Assembly (NCBI GenBank): GCA_030141605.1
Contig: JAQGDQ010000591.1
Span: 105,024 to 133,991 of the forward strand
Source: Tubiluchus corallicola
Lineage: Eukaryota > Priapulida > Priapulimorpha > Priapulimorphida > Tubiluchidae
DNA: 28,968 bases
Direction: 5' to 3'
The position numbers and the translations under genes were made by a program. The notes below the pieces were generated by a model, which worked only from the letters and a program-made list of their open reading frames with translations, was not told the origin of the DNA and did not search any database. Positions 1 to 10,329 of the stretch are shown here, piece by piece. Each line of letters begins with the position of its first letter. The stretch's first letter is position 1.

Positions 1-1440
1 GATAGAGAATTCCAGAGATAAGAAGTGCGACGGAAAAAAACCTGTTTGCAAAGAGAAATGCGTGATCCACACATTTTAGACCTTGTCATCATTTTAAATG
101 CTAATACCGAGGATACGCCGCGTATTAGTCACTAAAGGAATAGACCTGCTTGTTTGAAACTATGACACTATAAAACCGGGGCAATGATTCATCACAAACA
201 AATAAACTTTGAGATAAAAACCAACACAGATACCCACTCTCGCTGAGCAGAGATAAGAAATTTGCCCAGGGTCAGCAGATCGGGTGTCACTATAGCGCAT
301 GCGTTGATTATATTGGACTGCTCTCCACTTAATGGAGGCAGAAGGGATGGCACCGCGGCCTACACTGTGCGGCATGTCTCAAAAACAAAAACCAAAATAA
401 TAAAATAAAAATGACGATTTATTACCAAAAAAAGAGATGTTCCAAATAGCTTACCGAATGGAGCAAAGCCTGCAGTGCGAACAGAGCTGAGATGAGATGA
501 GACGACCACTGACCACTGACAAGGATCTACAGCAGACCTACCCTTTTTATAAGCTCAGGTGTGCACGTGACTAGTGGCTCCCACTAACACAAGGTCAGAA
601 TAAGCGTCTATGTGCTAATTAAAGCCACGTTCACACGCACACCTGAGAAGTCTGCTGTATTCTCCTGCCAGTATTACACTATCTCATCACAGCCCTGCAG
701 TACAATATTAATAAACGTCGTGTAACAAATAGTAGAAAACGTCGAATGTAAACAAACTCCGCCACCAGACGTCGCCACGGGTTTTGCCTCAGTGCACGCA
801 CTCAGTAGGAAGCTTGAAAGTATATGATAAAAAGTTATAGAAGAAAACATCTGATGCAGTGATTCAGTAATCTACCATATTCTTCCTCACATTTCTCGCT
901 TGCTACAAAAGCAGTGAAACATTAAAAAAACTTCAGACAACGTAGGTGGTCTGCCCTCTTTATGTCAAACGAAAAAAGTTACTACTAATAAGTTAAAAAA
1001 ATGTTATGGTAAAATGAGAAAGCACAGAAGAAGATGTGAGAATTATAGTTATTACAATAGCCCCAACGTACAAGCACGTGTTAATAGTGAATTCAGTAAA
1101 TGATAAAATTAACAATAATTGCGTAATTTATACGAATGCAAGCTGACTTGTACCATGCCGTGACTGCTGATGGTGGATGTACTTAAACTGAAAATAACAT
1201 CTAATAATGATTAAATTTCAGACAATGAACTTTACTGGGTTAAGAGGAAGGAAAAAACTATGAAGTACTACGAGTTACAGACTTGATGTTTAAACATTTC
1301 TTTAATTTTTTAACAGAAGAGCTGTTTTAACTGAATTGTCTGAATTATTCCACATACGTGGTGCGGCAAAAGTAATAAATTGTTTTGCTACATTTGTTCT
1401 GCAATATTAAACTGTTTAACTTACTGGCATATGTTGTACA

Positions 1441-1448
<8 letters not shown>
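1..1448. other. Intergenic or intronic DNA, no gene recognised
   Basis: I see no convincing exon, tRNA or rRNA here. Open frames are short and do not resemble a known family. The stretch around 290-375 is less AT-rich than its surroundings but could not be assigned. The only structure I can support is the imperfect foldback listed separately. The region could be an intron or upstream flank of the EAR-coding exon at 2231. Confidence 0.5.
527..660. repeat. Imperfect inverted repeat (foldback)
   Basis: The left arm at 527-570 holds TACAGCAGAC and, after a short gap, CTCAGGTGTGCACGTGA. The right arm at 626-660 reads as the reverse complement of the same two blocks (ACACCTGAGAAG and GTCTGCTGTA). 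The loop is about 55 nt. It could be a small MITE-like foldback element or simply a hairpin; no target-site duplication was identified. Confidence 0.5.

Positions 1449-1510
<62 letters not shown>
1449..1510. repeat. TA dinucleotide microsatellite
   Basis: An almost pure run of about 30 TA units, with one break near its end. It is a simple-sequence locus likely to vary in length. The apparent Tyr-Ile reading frame across it is a by-product. Confidence 0.95.
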
Positions 1511-1515
<5 letters not shown>

Positions 1516-1619
1516 GTTGGCATATGTGGCATATATTTTACAGTAGCTTAGATATATGGCAAAACAAGATTATTGTATAGTGAAGTCATAATTCATTGTT
1601 TTATACGAGACATAATACA

Positions 1620-1678
1620 GAAGCAGCAGCAGCAGCAGTAGTAGTAGCAGTAGTAGTAGCAGTAGTAGTAGTAGCAGC

Positions 1679-1729
<51 letters not shown>

Positions 1730-1759
1730 GTTAGTAGTAGCAGTAGCAGCAGTAGTAGC

Positions 1760-1829
<70 letters not shown>

Positions 1830-2030
1830 ATTGTTGTTGTTGTAGTGGTAGTGGTAGTGGTAGTGGTAGTAGTAGTAGTGGTAGTGGTAGTGGTAGTGGT
1901 AGTGGTAGTGGTAGTGGTAGTGGTAGTGGTAGTGGTAGTGGTAGTGGTAGTGGTAGTGGTAGTGGTAGTGGTAGTGGTAGTGGTAGTGGTAGTGGTAGTG
2001 GTAGTGGTAGTGGTAGTGGTAGTGGTAGTG

Positions 2031-2067
<37 letters not shown>

Positions 2068-2090
2068 CAGCAGCAGTAGTAGTAGTAGTA
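1620..2090. repeat. Compound GCA/GTA/GGTAGT microsatellite
   Basis: About 470 bp of simple sequence. It starts as mixed GCA and GTA triplets (1620-1760), becomes nearly pure GTA (to about 1828), passes a short TTG run, and then forms a very regular GGTAGT hexamer array (about 1848-2033) before returning to GTA/GCA. No stop occurs in some frames, so long Val/Ala or Tyr/His open frames appear. These follow from the repeat and are not evidence of a protein. Confidence 0.95.
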
Positions 2091-2230
2091 TAGGGTTTTA
2101 CAGTAGCTCAGGTATGGCAAAACAAGATTATTGTATAGCGAAATCATGTTTTTTTTATAATTCATTGTTTTATATGTGACATAATTCCTTTGTCTTTTGA
2201 CATTTTTACCTTAGCGTATTTGTTTTTCAG

Positions 2231-2465
2231 TGCAACTGACTGGGAGTCATTTCGTGTGGGTGACAGCACATATTTAATCGTCTCCGACGCCCAAAGAGAC
2301 GGGGACGCTAAACTGTTCCCCGGGCGGAGCGGGGTCTACCGGTGGCAAGGTCTGGAGAAATTCGTGAGGGTGCACGTCTTAGAGACTTTAGCCTGTGAGG
2401 ACTGGGAATTCTTCGAAGCTGGCGAGCGGCCATATTTGGTTTACACTAATAGCCAATCAGAGACT
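2231..2465 (+). CDS. Exon encoding EAR/EPTP repeats (LGI/TSPEAR-like beta-propeller)
   Basis: The exon follows a clear acceptor (TTTGTTTTTCAG, AG at 2229-2230) and opens in phase 2 with a frame reading ATDWESF, then YLIVSD, GVYRWQGLEKFV, CEDWEFFEAG and YLVYTN. This alternation of a dW-x-x-F block, a YL block and a YRW-F block is the signature of epilepsy-associated (EPTP/EAR) repeats. Those repeats build seven-bladed propellers in secreted or surface proteins such as LGI1 and TSPEAR. Roughly one and a half to two repeats are present. A possible donor (GTAAAC) sits at 2466 and would leave phase 0; otherwise the frame stops at 2493-2495 and this is a terminal exon. The exon is visibly richer in G+C than its flanks. 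No partner exons were found in the window, so the parent gene and its function cannot be named. Confidence 0.72.
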
Positions 2466-2499
2466 GTAAACGTTCTACGTATTAAATTAAAGTAAACTA

Positions 2500-3384
2500 T
2501 CACACCACAAGATCTTCTGTTTGAAATAGCTATATTACTTAAGCCTGGTGAATATGCTCAGTTTCTGGAAAACTGGACAGGTGATGTATAAAATCGATGA
2601 AATATGTAAAATTGGTTGTGAAAGCACCGAATTAACCACGGCGAAACGTGAGTGTTTTAACAGGTTAAAGCCAACGTGAACATGGTAATGATGTTGCCAG
2701 AACTTGTAAATAAGCTAAACTTTCTAGCTACTTTAGAGAGTGTTAAAACGTTTTTCTGTCATAAACCCTGTGGATATTGTTACCCACGATTTAGAAGTAA
2801 CGAAATTATAGCAATGTAAATAAACATTATAACGTATTATGAGCTCAGACGGTCTACGTCTATGCAGAATAGGGTGTTATATAGATTTATATGTATACTT
2901 CTCTACTGTACTGCTTTTAAAGCCAAAAAATCTTGAGTTGGATTTTAGTGGCTTTATTACGTTTTATCTGAAAGCAAACCATATACTTTATAAGTAAATT
3001 ATGAAAGTTTGAACATGAGACTTTATAACTAATTGCATAATGTTTATCTGAAAAATTACACAACATCGTAATGGTGATGATAATATTTTGCAAAAATAAG
3101 ATGACTTAACATCTTGGCATCTCTTGAATGATTATTCAAGTGTAACATTGCTTATCGTAGCACTACACACGACCTGAACACGTACTGATAAAAAGGCTGT
3201 ATTTTGAACTACACCTGAACAAGACTGGTCACGTGACCAATCGCAAAAATGTATTTTCGGTTTACAATTAGCAAAAACTTTGCTTTATTGTGTATGCTAC
3301 GTATACAAGTTCACGATCTGTACGGAAAGCTTGAGTATTGATTTTATTGTGCAAACAATTTTGTAAAATATAGGTGCGCTAATA
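2500..3384. other. Non-coding flank of the EAR exon
   Basis: AT-rich sequence with no exon or repeat I could assign, apart from the GTCACGTGAC palindrome near 3226. It may be the 3' UTR or an intron of the EAR gene. No confident polyadenylation site could be tied to it. Confidence 0.4.
3226..3239. promoter_or_regulatory. 14-bp palindrome with an E-box (TGGTCACGTGACCA)
   Basis: A perfect 14 bp palindrome centred on CACGTG. The core GTCACGTGAC is the known binding motif of bHLH-zip factors of the USF/MITF/TFEB type (the CLEAR-like element). Related GTCACGTGAC cores occur in both inverted arms (about 4952 and 15949). Whether this one is used is unknown; no promoter was recognised next to it. 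Confidence 0.35.
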
Positions 3385-3721
3385 TAAGAATAAGCTTAAT
3401 TGTCTTGACTGTAATGATAGGCATTGCACGGCCGAGTAATTTATGTACTATTTATGCTCTTTCACAATGTCAAATTAGAGATTGTAATTAGAGAACTGTG
3501 TAATTTGTTTGATTTAGTAGCACTTTATCCATTATAATGTCGTAATTAGTGTAATGTTCAGTTTTGTTGCAGACACTACTTCCTATACTTAACAGTTTTT
3601 AAAAAAATCTAATAAATAATATAACAGGTATATAAAATATTTGTTTATTTACATCTATTTACAATTTATTTGCCATTCCATTTTATCAACCCGTTCCTGA
3701 AGAAATTTCACATTCGTAGTC
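3385..3721 (+). repeat. Repeat part B, copy 1
   Basis: Starts near AAGAATAAGCTTAATTGTC and ends near the string AAATTTCACATT. It matches 6262-6660 closely in the same orientation, apart from indels near the end. Parts A and B are contiguous at 5602-6660, so this is one end of a roughly 1 kb repeated unit of unknown class. No protein-coding frame is evident. Confidence 0.8.
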
Positions 3722-4432
3722 GTGTGTTTATAGTCGTATACTGCCCTTACAGGCATTTATTTAAACGAAATACTTTATGATGGTAACTGTTTGTGGTGTG
3801 TAAGACGACTGACTTGTTTGACCTTTATGGGCTTTTAAAGTGCCTAAAGCTGTACAGGGAAACGTGTTACTAAATCAATATCATTTTGACCGATAGACGC
3901 AGACATTTTGACGATAAGCCATTTGAAACAAGTTTAGATAACACTGAGTAAAGTTTGAAAAAATAATCAGAGAATTCATAGTGCATATATCACTGACTAA
4001 GTAAAATTTTAAATTAATGTATCTTTAATGTCAGTAGGATTAAAAACACCTGGAGGGTGAGTCAGCAACATTTTACGAATTGGTGAAAGCATGTTAAATA
4101 ATCAATAATTTTCTTTTCTAGTTACATAAGTCTTTCAAGCAGGTAAGCGAAGTGCTAAGTAACATTCTAACATAACCGTGCATGTAAAAGTTTTTTGGGA
4201 CATAGTTTCACATGTACTGCAATGTCATGTAATGGCGCCGTCGGAACACTGTCACGGGAAACTTAAAATGAAAACAAACAAAAAATCCTTTTGACGTGAG
4301 TACGATTTGCTCATATAATTGCTCCCGCAAACACATTTAACAGATGACAACCATTCTTAGATTTTTAAGAATAATATAAGAATATATAATATAAGAATAA
4401 GCTTAGTTGTCTTAACTGTAATGATAGGCATT
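3722..4432 (+). repeat. Repeat part A, copy 1
   Basis: About 710 bp in direct repeat with 5602-6312, with only scattered differences. It includes the strings AGGCATTTAT, GTGTGTAAG and GGAAACGTGTTACTAAATC. It ends abruptly after the first 45 or so bases of part B, at GGCATTGC. From there the sequence switches to the receptor-like block and arm R2, so this copy of the A-B unit is interrupted. Confidence 0.85.
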
Positions 4433-4461
4433 GCGACTTTCATTTACCACTATTATTTAAA

Positions 4462-4548
4462 CTACTTTAAAAACTCTACTACATATTTTACAATTGTTGA
4501 AATCTTGCTCTGCCTGGGCGTGCCCCACGATACTACAACAGTGGATAA
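4462..4548 (-). pseudogene. Ionotropic-glutamate-receptor-like fragment (end of ligand-binding domain)
   Basis: Read on the minus strand, this stretch gives STVVVSW, then TPRQSKIS and IVKYVVEF before a stop. It matches 17378-17467 at the nucleotide level. There the same words follow directly on an upstream IR/iGluR-like S2 domain, which is the basis for the receptor assignment. The spacing P-x3-K-I-S followed by a hydrophobic helix ending in E fits the last helix of the iGluR ligand-binding core. Here it is fused without a visible gap to repeat arm R2 (4575-5770). It is too short to function alone and is probably a captured or duplicated gene fragment. Confidence 0.55.
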
Positions 4549-4574
4549 CGCCCAACGACGGAACTGAGAGTCAT

Positions 4575-5770
4575 GGTGGTAATCAAAAACCTGTAATGTG
4601 GGCATAGGAGTGGTGACCTCTGAATCAAAGGTCACAGCAGCAGGATTCAAAATGTGAGAGTTAGAGTGAATGACTTTGTCATTCAACTGCTCCTACAGTA
4701 CTGGAGTAAGAGTGAAAATTCCTAGGGCTTTGAGTGAAATTCCAAATTTTTTCACGTGTATTTAGGTGGGGTAGGTCTAAATTAGGTATTTTTCGGAAAT
4801 TGGAGCCTAGGAAAATTTGGAGTTGGGAGCCAAAATGTGAAAATTAGAGCAAACGGATTTGTCACCCACTTTAAATGCTGAAGCATGTGTGGGCAAGTTG
4901 GTGGATGTAAATGTGCAATAAGGATTTTTCCGAGAGTGGGCGTAGCCAGGTCACGTGACATTGGTTGAAATGTTAAAATGGGGTCTGCTCCGTAACTGAG
5001 TAAGTGTAACAGCTAGAATAAAAAAACTTGCAGGGTAGACACCTAACCTAGGTAGACACAGAGCGGTGAGCTCTGGGTTAAAGATCACAGCAGCAGGACA
5101 ATAAATGTAAGAATTAGGGCGAATGACTTGTCCTTCAAGTCCAATTCCAGTATCGGACTAACAGTCACTGTTTATGCATGTATATGTAACAGGGCAGGAC
5201 TAGCTGTATATTGCGTATTTTTCAAAAAGTGGGCATGATCTGGTCTCGCGACATAGGCGAAAGCTTAAAATGGGATTGCTGTAAAATGGATCTCCTAGGT
5301 AACCAAGCACGGATAATTCAGCAATTGCAAAATTATGATCTTAAGACGAAGACCAGGTCAGCAAAGATTTTTCACAGTTGCAATTTTGGTCATAATGCAG
5401 AATCTTAAGTTTATGACTTTGTGATAAAAACGGACAAGTTTGACATTGTTGTACATGTATGTGCAAAAGTAATTTTATTTAAAAGTGATTATACGTTATT
5501 TGCTTAATTACATGTTCCATTTAATTTAGGGAAGCGTTTTTTGTTTCAGCAATCTAGACTTGGGTGGCTTGATGGATGTCTAATAATTTTATAACTTCAC
5601 GAGTGTTTGTTCGTATATAGCCCTTACAGGCATTTATATAAACGAGATACTTTATGATGGTAACTGTTTGTGGTGTGTAAGGCGACTGACTTATTTGCGC
5701 TTTATGGGCTTTTAAAGTGCTTAAATCTGTACAGGGAAACGTGTTACTAAATCAAGATCATTTTGACCGT
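4575..5770 (+). repeat. Inverted-arm repeat R2, left copy
   Basis: About 1.2 kb that reappears as the reverse complement at 15130-16375 with small indels and substitutions. Matching landmarks include AATGACTTTGTCATTCA, the AGTGGGCGTAGCCAGGTCACGTGAC region, and the stretch around 5211-5408. The last 170 bp overlap the start of repeat part A. Inside R2 a phrase of about 60-80 bp recurs in diverged form near 4600-4680, 4825-4870 and 5065-5150, so the arm itself appears to be built of old tandem modules. It is probably part of a transposable element, but no transposase-like sequence was found. Confidence 0.85.
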
Positions 5771-6660
5771 TAGACGCAGCCATTTTGACGATAAGCCATT
5801 TGAAACAAGTTTAGATAACACTGAGTAAAGTTTGAAAAAATAATCAGAGAATTCATAGTGCATACATCACTGACTAAGTAAAATTTTAAATTAATGTATC
5901 TTTAATGTCAGTAGGATTAAAAACACCTGGAGGGTGAGTCAGCAACATTTTACCAATTGGTGAAAGCATGTTAAATAATCAATAATTTTCTTTTCTAGTT
6001 ACATAAGTCTTTCAGGCAGGTAAGTGAAATTCTAAGTAACATTCTAACATAACCGTGCATGTGAAAACTTTTGGGACATAGTTTCACATGTACTGTAACG
6101 TCATGTAATGGCGCCGTCGGAACACTGTCGCGGGAAACTTAAAATGAAAACAAACAAAAAATCCTTTTGACGTGAGTACGATTTGCTCATATAATTGCTG
6201 CCGCAAACACATTTAACAGATGACAACCATTCTTAGATTTTTAAGAATAACATAAGAATATATAATATAAGAATAAGCTTAGTTGTCTTAACTGTAATGA
6301 TAGGCATTGCACAGCCGAGAAATTTATGTACTATTTATGCCCTTTCACAGTGTCAAATTAGAGATTGTAATTAGAGAACTGTGTAATTTATTTGATTTAG
6401 TAGCACTTTATCCATTATAATGTCATAATTAGTGTAATGTTCAGATTTGTTGCAGACACTACTTCCTATACTTAACAGTTTTTAAAAAAAATCTATTAAA
6501 TAATATAACAGGTATTTAAAATTTTTGTTTATTTACATCTATTTACAAATATATACAAGACAGTTGCCACAAATTTTCCAGATTAGCAAATTTCCAGAGA
6601 AAATTTTTAAGGTTTCAGCCCTTCCTGTAATAAACAGAAAAAATTTCACATTTAGTGTAG
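5602..6660 (+). repeat. Repeat parts A and B, contiguous copy 2
   Basis: This is the best-preserved copy of the roughly 1 kb A-B unit. Bases 5602-6312 match 3722-4432, and 6262-6660 match 3385-3721. A shorter inverted copy of A is at about 26010-26365, and the first 170 bp of A also end the inverted arm at 15130. No coding frame of note. The order B-A-(inserted block)-A-B shows tandem duplication followed by interruption. Confidence 0.85.
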
Positions 6661-7147
6661 AATACATAAGCATACATGAGTTCAGTTTGATAAAAGACTT
6701 AACCTAATCCAAGATACCTCTCAAGCCGTGTAATGCAATGGCTTACGCCAGAAGAGGGGGTCACGGTCCAATGGCAGAATACTGTACAAAATACTAATGA
6801 AAACTGTTGCTAAATAATCACAAAAGAATGAAACCCTTGCATGGTATCTATTAATGCAATAGCTGTACGTAACGTAATTTTCTTAATGGTGTCAACAACG
6901 ATATTGTGAAAGCAGCCATATTGAATCTTACATTATAAGTGTATTGGATGATGCGCATCTCTAGTGTCAAAAACTTGTGCACATTTTAACATGATTTTAG
7001 ATGATTATTTAGTTTCCATCAGTTTTTAGCATGTATTTCGCATGAGATTTGTCGAAAGAAGGACACAAATCTTGGTCTCCTTGAAATTCTTGCATCTCGA
7101 ACCAACGATTTTTATATCACAAGCTAGGCCTCCTTTATCACAAAAAC

Positions 7148-7310
7148 TCAGAACTATGAACTATGAATTCTATTTCACACATCAAAAATACAATATCAAA
7201 CGCATTAATAAACTTGAAATAAAATCAGTTTGAGTAGTGCGAGGTGAGTGTACGTAACGGTCATTAACACACTCACCTTACTTAAGTGAAAAAATGATTA
7301 TAGTTATGCA
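7148..7310 (+). repeat. Direct repeat E, copy 1, with an internal hairpin
   Basis: About 160 bp that recurs at 7658-7815 (shared words CACACATCAAAAA, ATACAATAT, GTAGTGCGAGGTGA and CACACTCACCTTACTTAA). This copy holds a perfect 10 bp inverted repeat: AGGTGAGTGT at 7242-7251 and ACACTCACCT at 7269-7278. In the second copy the left stem has decayed. Confidence 0.75.
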
Positions 7311-7657
7311 TGATTCTGTAGACAACGTAATGTAAATAAGGATGAAGTAAATGATGTAATAATAGCAAAGGTATAAGAGCAATAAACCTGAAAGTTGAGA
7401 AAGGAAAACATAATATGTAATTACGACTTAGAGTGAGCCTTAAGGAGTAATTTTTTTTAAATAGTTACGAATATGAATTATGTGTTTATCTGCCAATGCA
7501 CCACTTACTTGTATATACAATGATATATCTCAGACATGCATAACTGTCAACTAATTGTTAACTACCGCTTATACACAAGTAATTCATTACAGATGGCATT
7601 AGTGCGTGCACTTTGTTTACCAACAGCAAATGGATGGATCTGAGTGATCTGGATTTC

Positions 7658-7815
7658 TATGAACTATGAACTATAAATTTTAATTCACACATCAAAAAAA
7701 TACAATATTAAACGCATTAACAAATTTAAAATAAAGTAATTTGGGTAGTGCGAGGTGAATATAGGACCATACGCTTATTAACACACTCACCTTACTTAAA
7801 TGAAAAAATTGTTAT
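7658..7815 (+). repeat. Direct repeat E, copy 2
   Basis: Second copy of the 160 bp repeat described at 7148, about 515 bp downstream, with a decayed hairpin stem (GGTGAATATAGG in place of GGTGAGTGT). Confidence 0.75.
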
Positions 7816-8229
7816 AATTTCAGCAGTTTTAATAAAATTTCGTACTGATGATTAAGTTTAGGTAATTGACATGAAGATCCTGCATGAAATGTGAATTCAG
7901 ATGTATTATAAATTAAATATAAGGACCGCAAGGTTAAGTCTATAGTTAATGCATTAGGAATCTTTATTACAGTATAAGGGCCTTATCGCGTTGGCTGCAA
8001 GATCGATTGATTATGTTTCTCTATAATGGACCTTAAAATGAATTGGAATAATCTAATATTTCACAACTTATTAAGTAGCGCTGTAACGGTACGATATAGG
8101 CTTAAGCATCCCCAAAATAGGCTTCTTCTTGAGTAATGGAAACAAGCAGGAACTTGGTATAATTTTTGTCCATGAGCATCGCGGAGCTAAGACAACACAT
8201 ACAATAATCTTTTATTATGAGTTTGGTCA

Positions 8230-9130
8230 AATGGTCGAGCACGCAAGACATTTTTCAGATCGAGTGGCGACTGCTGGGCTATCAGCTACTAAAACTGGGG
8301 AAAGCACAAACAGCACGATGAACACAAGTTATTATTTTCGTTTTACAGCAAACATTGGCTGCATGTCTGTGCTTTGACATAGCAAAATTGCTGATTATTA
8401 TTCTGTATTTCTACATTCATTATTATTCTATTTTCTGCATTTCTGTTTGTATATTATTGAAACAGTATCATGCTGTTGATATTATGATGGTCAGTTATGT
8501 TATTATTTTATTTTCCTTCTGATCGTGCTATCGTTAATAAAGTATGAGTAACTAAAGAAATGCCTTGGTGGGACTGGTCATACAATCTGCCACATTTTTC
8601 TATAATCGTAATTCCTTGTTTTACACTTAATAAAGCGTCAATAACTCGTGTTTATTATTTGTAAATATATGAATATAAACAAACATTTTACTTACCAAAT
8701 CAACAAGAAAATGGGAAACTCTATCAAGGTGCCAAAAAGTTTTGCAAAATTGTGAGAAATTACCAGCTAAGCAAAATATCATACATCAAATCAGCAATTC
8801 TATATTACTGAAACAAAAAACAGTTGCATAAATTGAATGGTACATGTAACTAAGTAAACAAAGCATTATGACCTTTTAATAAAATCACTTTAGTTCGAGT
8901 GGTGCCACCTGTCTGCTGGGCTATCAACTACTAATGCTAAACAGTCCCCCATTGATGAATGATACACGCATTTCCCATGTAGTATCATAAGTTATTACAA
9001 CTGATCAACTACATCAAGTCCATGACAATGTTCTTGTACATAATAGTTCTAACGTGCATCTTAGTTGATTCGCTCAGCTGAAACAATTTATGTAGTTTCA
9101 CGTCCTTAATTCACATTTTGGTGGCTTTGC
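8230..9130 (+). repeat. Higher-order repeat spacer, copy 1 (diverged left edge)
   Basis: From about 8360 it matches the spacers that follow each 55 bp array: CTGTGCTTTGACATAGC, the TTCTGATCGTGCTATCG stretch, and CACCTGTCTGCTGGGCTATC near 8905. The left 130 bp are more diverged and also contain a second copy of the CTGCTGGGCTATCA phrase at about 8272. It lacks the 84 bp segment seen in spacers 2 and 3. No gene. Confidence 0.8.
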
Positions 9131-9405
9131 AAAAATCATGACAGCAGTTTGAAAAGCATGATTTAGTTTTTGACCATTAAACCTGAAAAATCACGACAGC
9201 AGTTTGAAAAGCATGATTTAGTTTTTTGTCCATTAAACCTGAAAAATCACGACAGCAGTTTGAAAAGCATGATTTAGTTTTTGACCATTAAGCCTGAAAA
9301 ATCACGACAGCAGTTCGAAAAGCACGATTTAGTTTTTGACCATTAAACCTGAAAAATCACGACAGCAGTTTGAAAAGCATGATTCAGTTTTTGACCATTA
9401 AGCCT
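9131..9405 (+). repeat. 55-bp tandem array 1 (5 copies)
   Basis: Unit of 55-56 bp beginning AAAATCACGACAGCAG, then TTTGAAAAGCATGATTTAG, then TTTTTGACCATTAAACCTG. The first copy carries the ATCATGACAG variant. The penultimate copy carries TTCGAAAAGCACG. The last copy carries GATTCAG and ends in TAAGCCTCG. The unit has partial dyad symmetry (AAATCA...TGATTT). Confidence 0.97.
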
Positions 9406-10329
9406 CGTTCACTGAAAACAAGCAAAGTACAAACAGCAATGTGAACGCACATTACTGTTTCAGTATTACAACAAAAATTAGTTTCATATCTGTGCTTTGA
9501 CATAGCAAAAGTGCTGATTATTATTTTGTTTTTCTACTTTCATTATTATTCTATTTTCTGCATTTCTGTTTGTATATTATTGAAACAGTACCATGCAGTT
9601 GATATTATGATGGTCAGTTATGTTATTATTTCATTTTCCTTCTGATCGTGCTATCGTTAATAAAGTATGAGTAACTAAAGAAATGCCTTGGTGGGACTGG
9701 TCATACAATCTGCCACATTTTTCTATAATCGTAATTCCTTGTTTTACACTTAATAAAGCGTCAATAACTCGTGTTTATTATTTTTAAATATATGAATATA
9801 AACAAACATTTTACTTACCAAATCAACAAGAAAATGGAAGACTCTATCAAGGTGCCAAAAAGTTTTGCAAAATTGTGAGAAATTACCAGCTAAGCAAAAT
9901 ATCATACATCAAATCAGCAATTCTATATTACTGAAACAAAAAAACAGTTGCATAAATTGAATGGTACATGTAACTAAGTAAACAAAGCATTATGACCTTT
10001 TAATAAAATCACTTTAGTTCGAGTGGTGCCACCTGTCTGCTGGGCTATCAACTACTAATGCTAAATCCCCATTGATGAATGATACACGCATTTCCCATGT
10101 AGTATCATAAGTTATTACAACTGATCAAATAAATCAAGTCCATGACGATGTTCTTGTACATATAGTTCTAACGTGCAACAAAAATTTGCAGCAAATTTTG
10201 AAACGTTTAACTGATAATTCTAACAATTGGTTTATTAAACTTTGATTTTTATTGGCATTTTAGTTGATTCGCTCAGCTGAAACAATTTATGTAGTTTCAC
10301 GTCCTTAATGCACATTTTGGTGGCTTTGC
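9406..10329 (+). repeat. Higher-order repeat spacer, copy 2
   Basis: 924 bp linking arrays 1 and 2, nearly identical to 11876-12803 and, apart from an 84 bp segment, to 13134-13983. The extra segment (about 10177-10262) includes the palindrome AAAATTTGCAGCAAATTTT at 10181-10199. No coding frame. Confidence 0.95.

Larger units (their letters stand above)
6661..8229. other. Non-coding stretch with a local direct repeat
   Basis: No gene recognised. It contains the pair of roughly 160 bp direct repeats listed separately, a perfect short inverted repeat at 7242-7278, and otherwise unassigned AT-rich sequence. It lies between the left inverted arm and the higher-order repeat, so it belongs to the interval bracketed by the arms. 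Confidence 0.5.

Noticed and set aside
1596-2165. Long Val/Ala-rich and Tyr/His-rich open frames over the microsatellite
   Set aside because: They are the direct translation of GTA, GCA and GGTAGT repeats and their complement; no family features or splice context.
5211-5408. A 65-residue open frame (and its counterpart at 15491-15715) as a small gene
   Set aside because: It is conserved only because the DNA lies in both inverted arms. The sequence resembles no known family, and neighbouring repeat modules do not keep it open.
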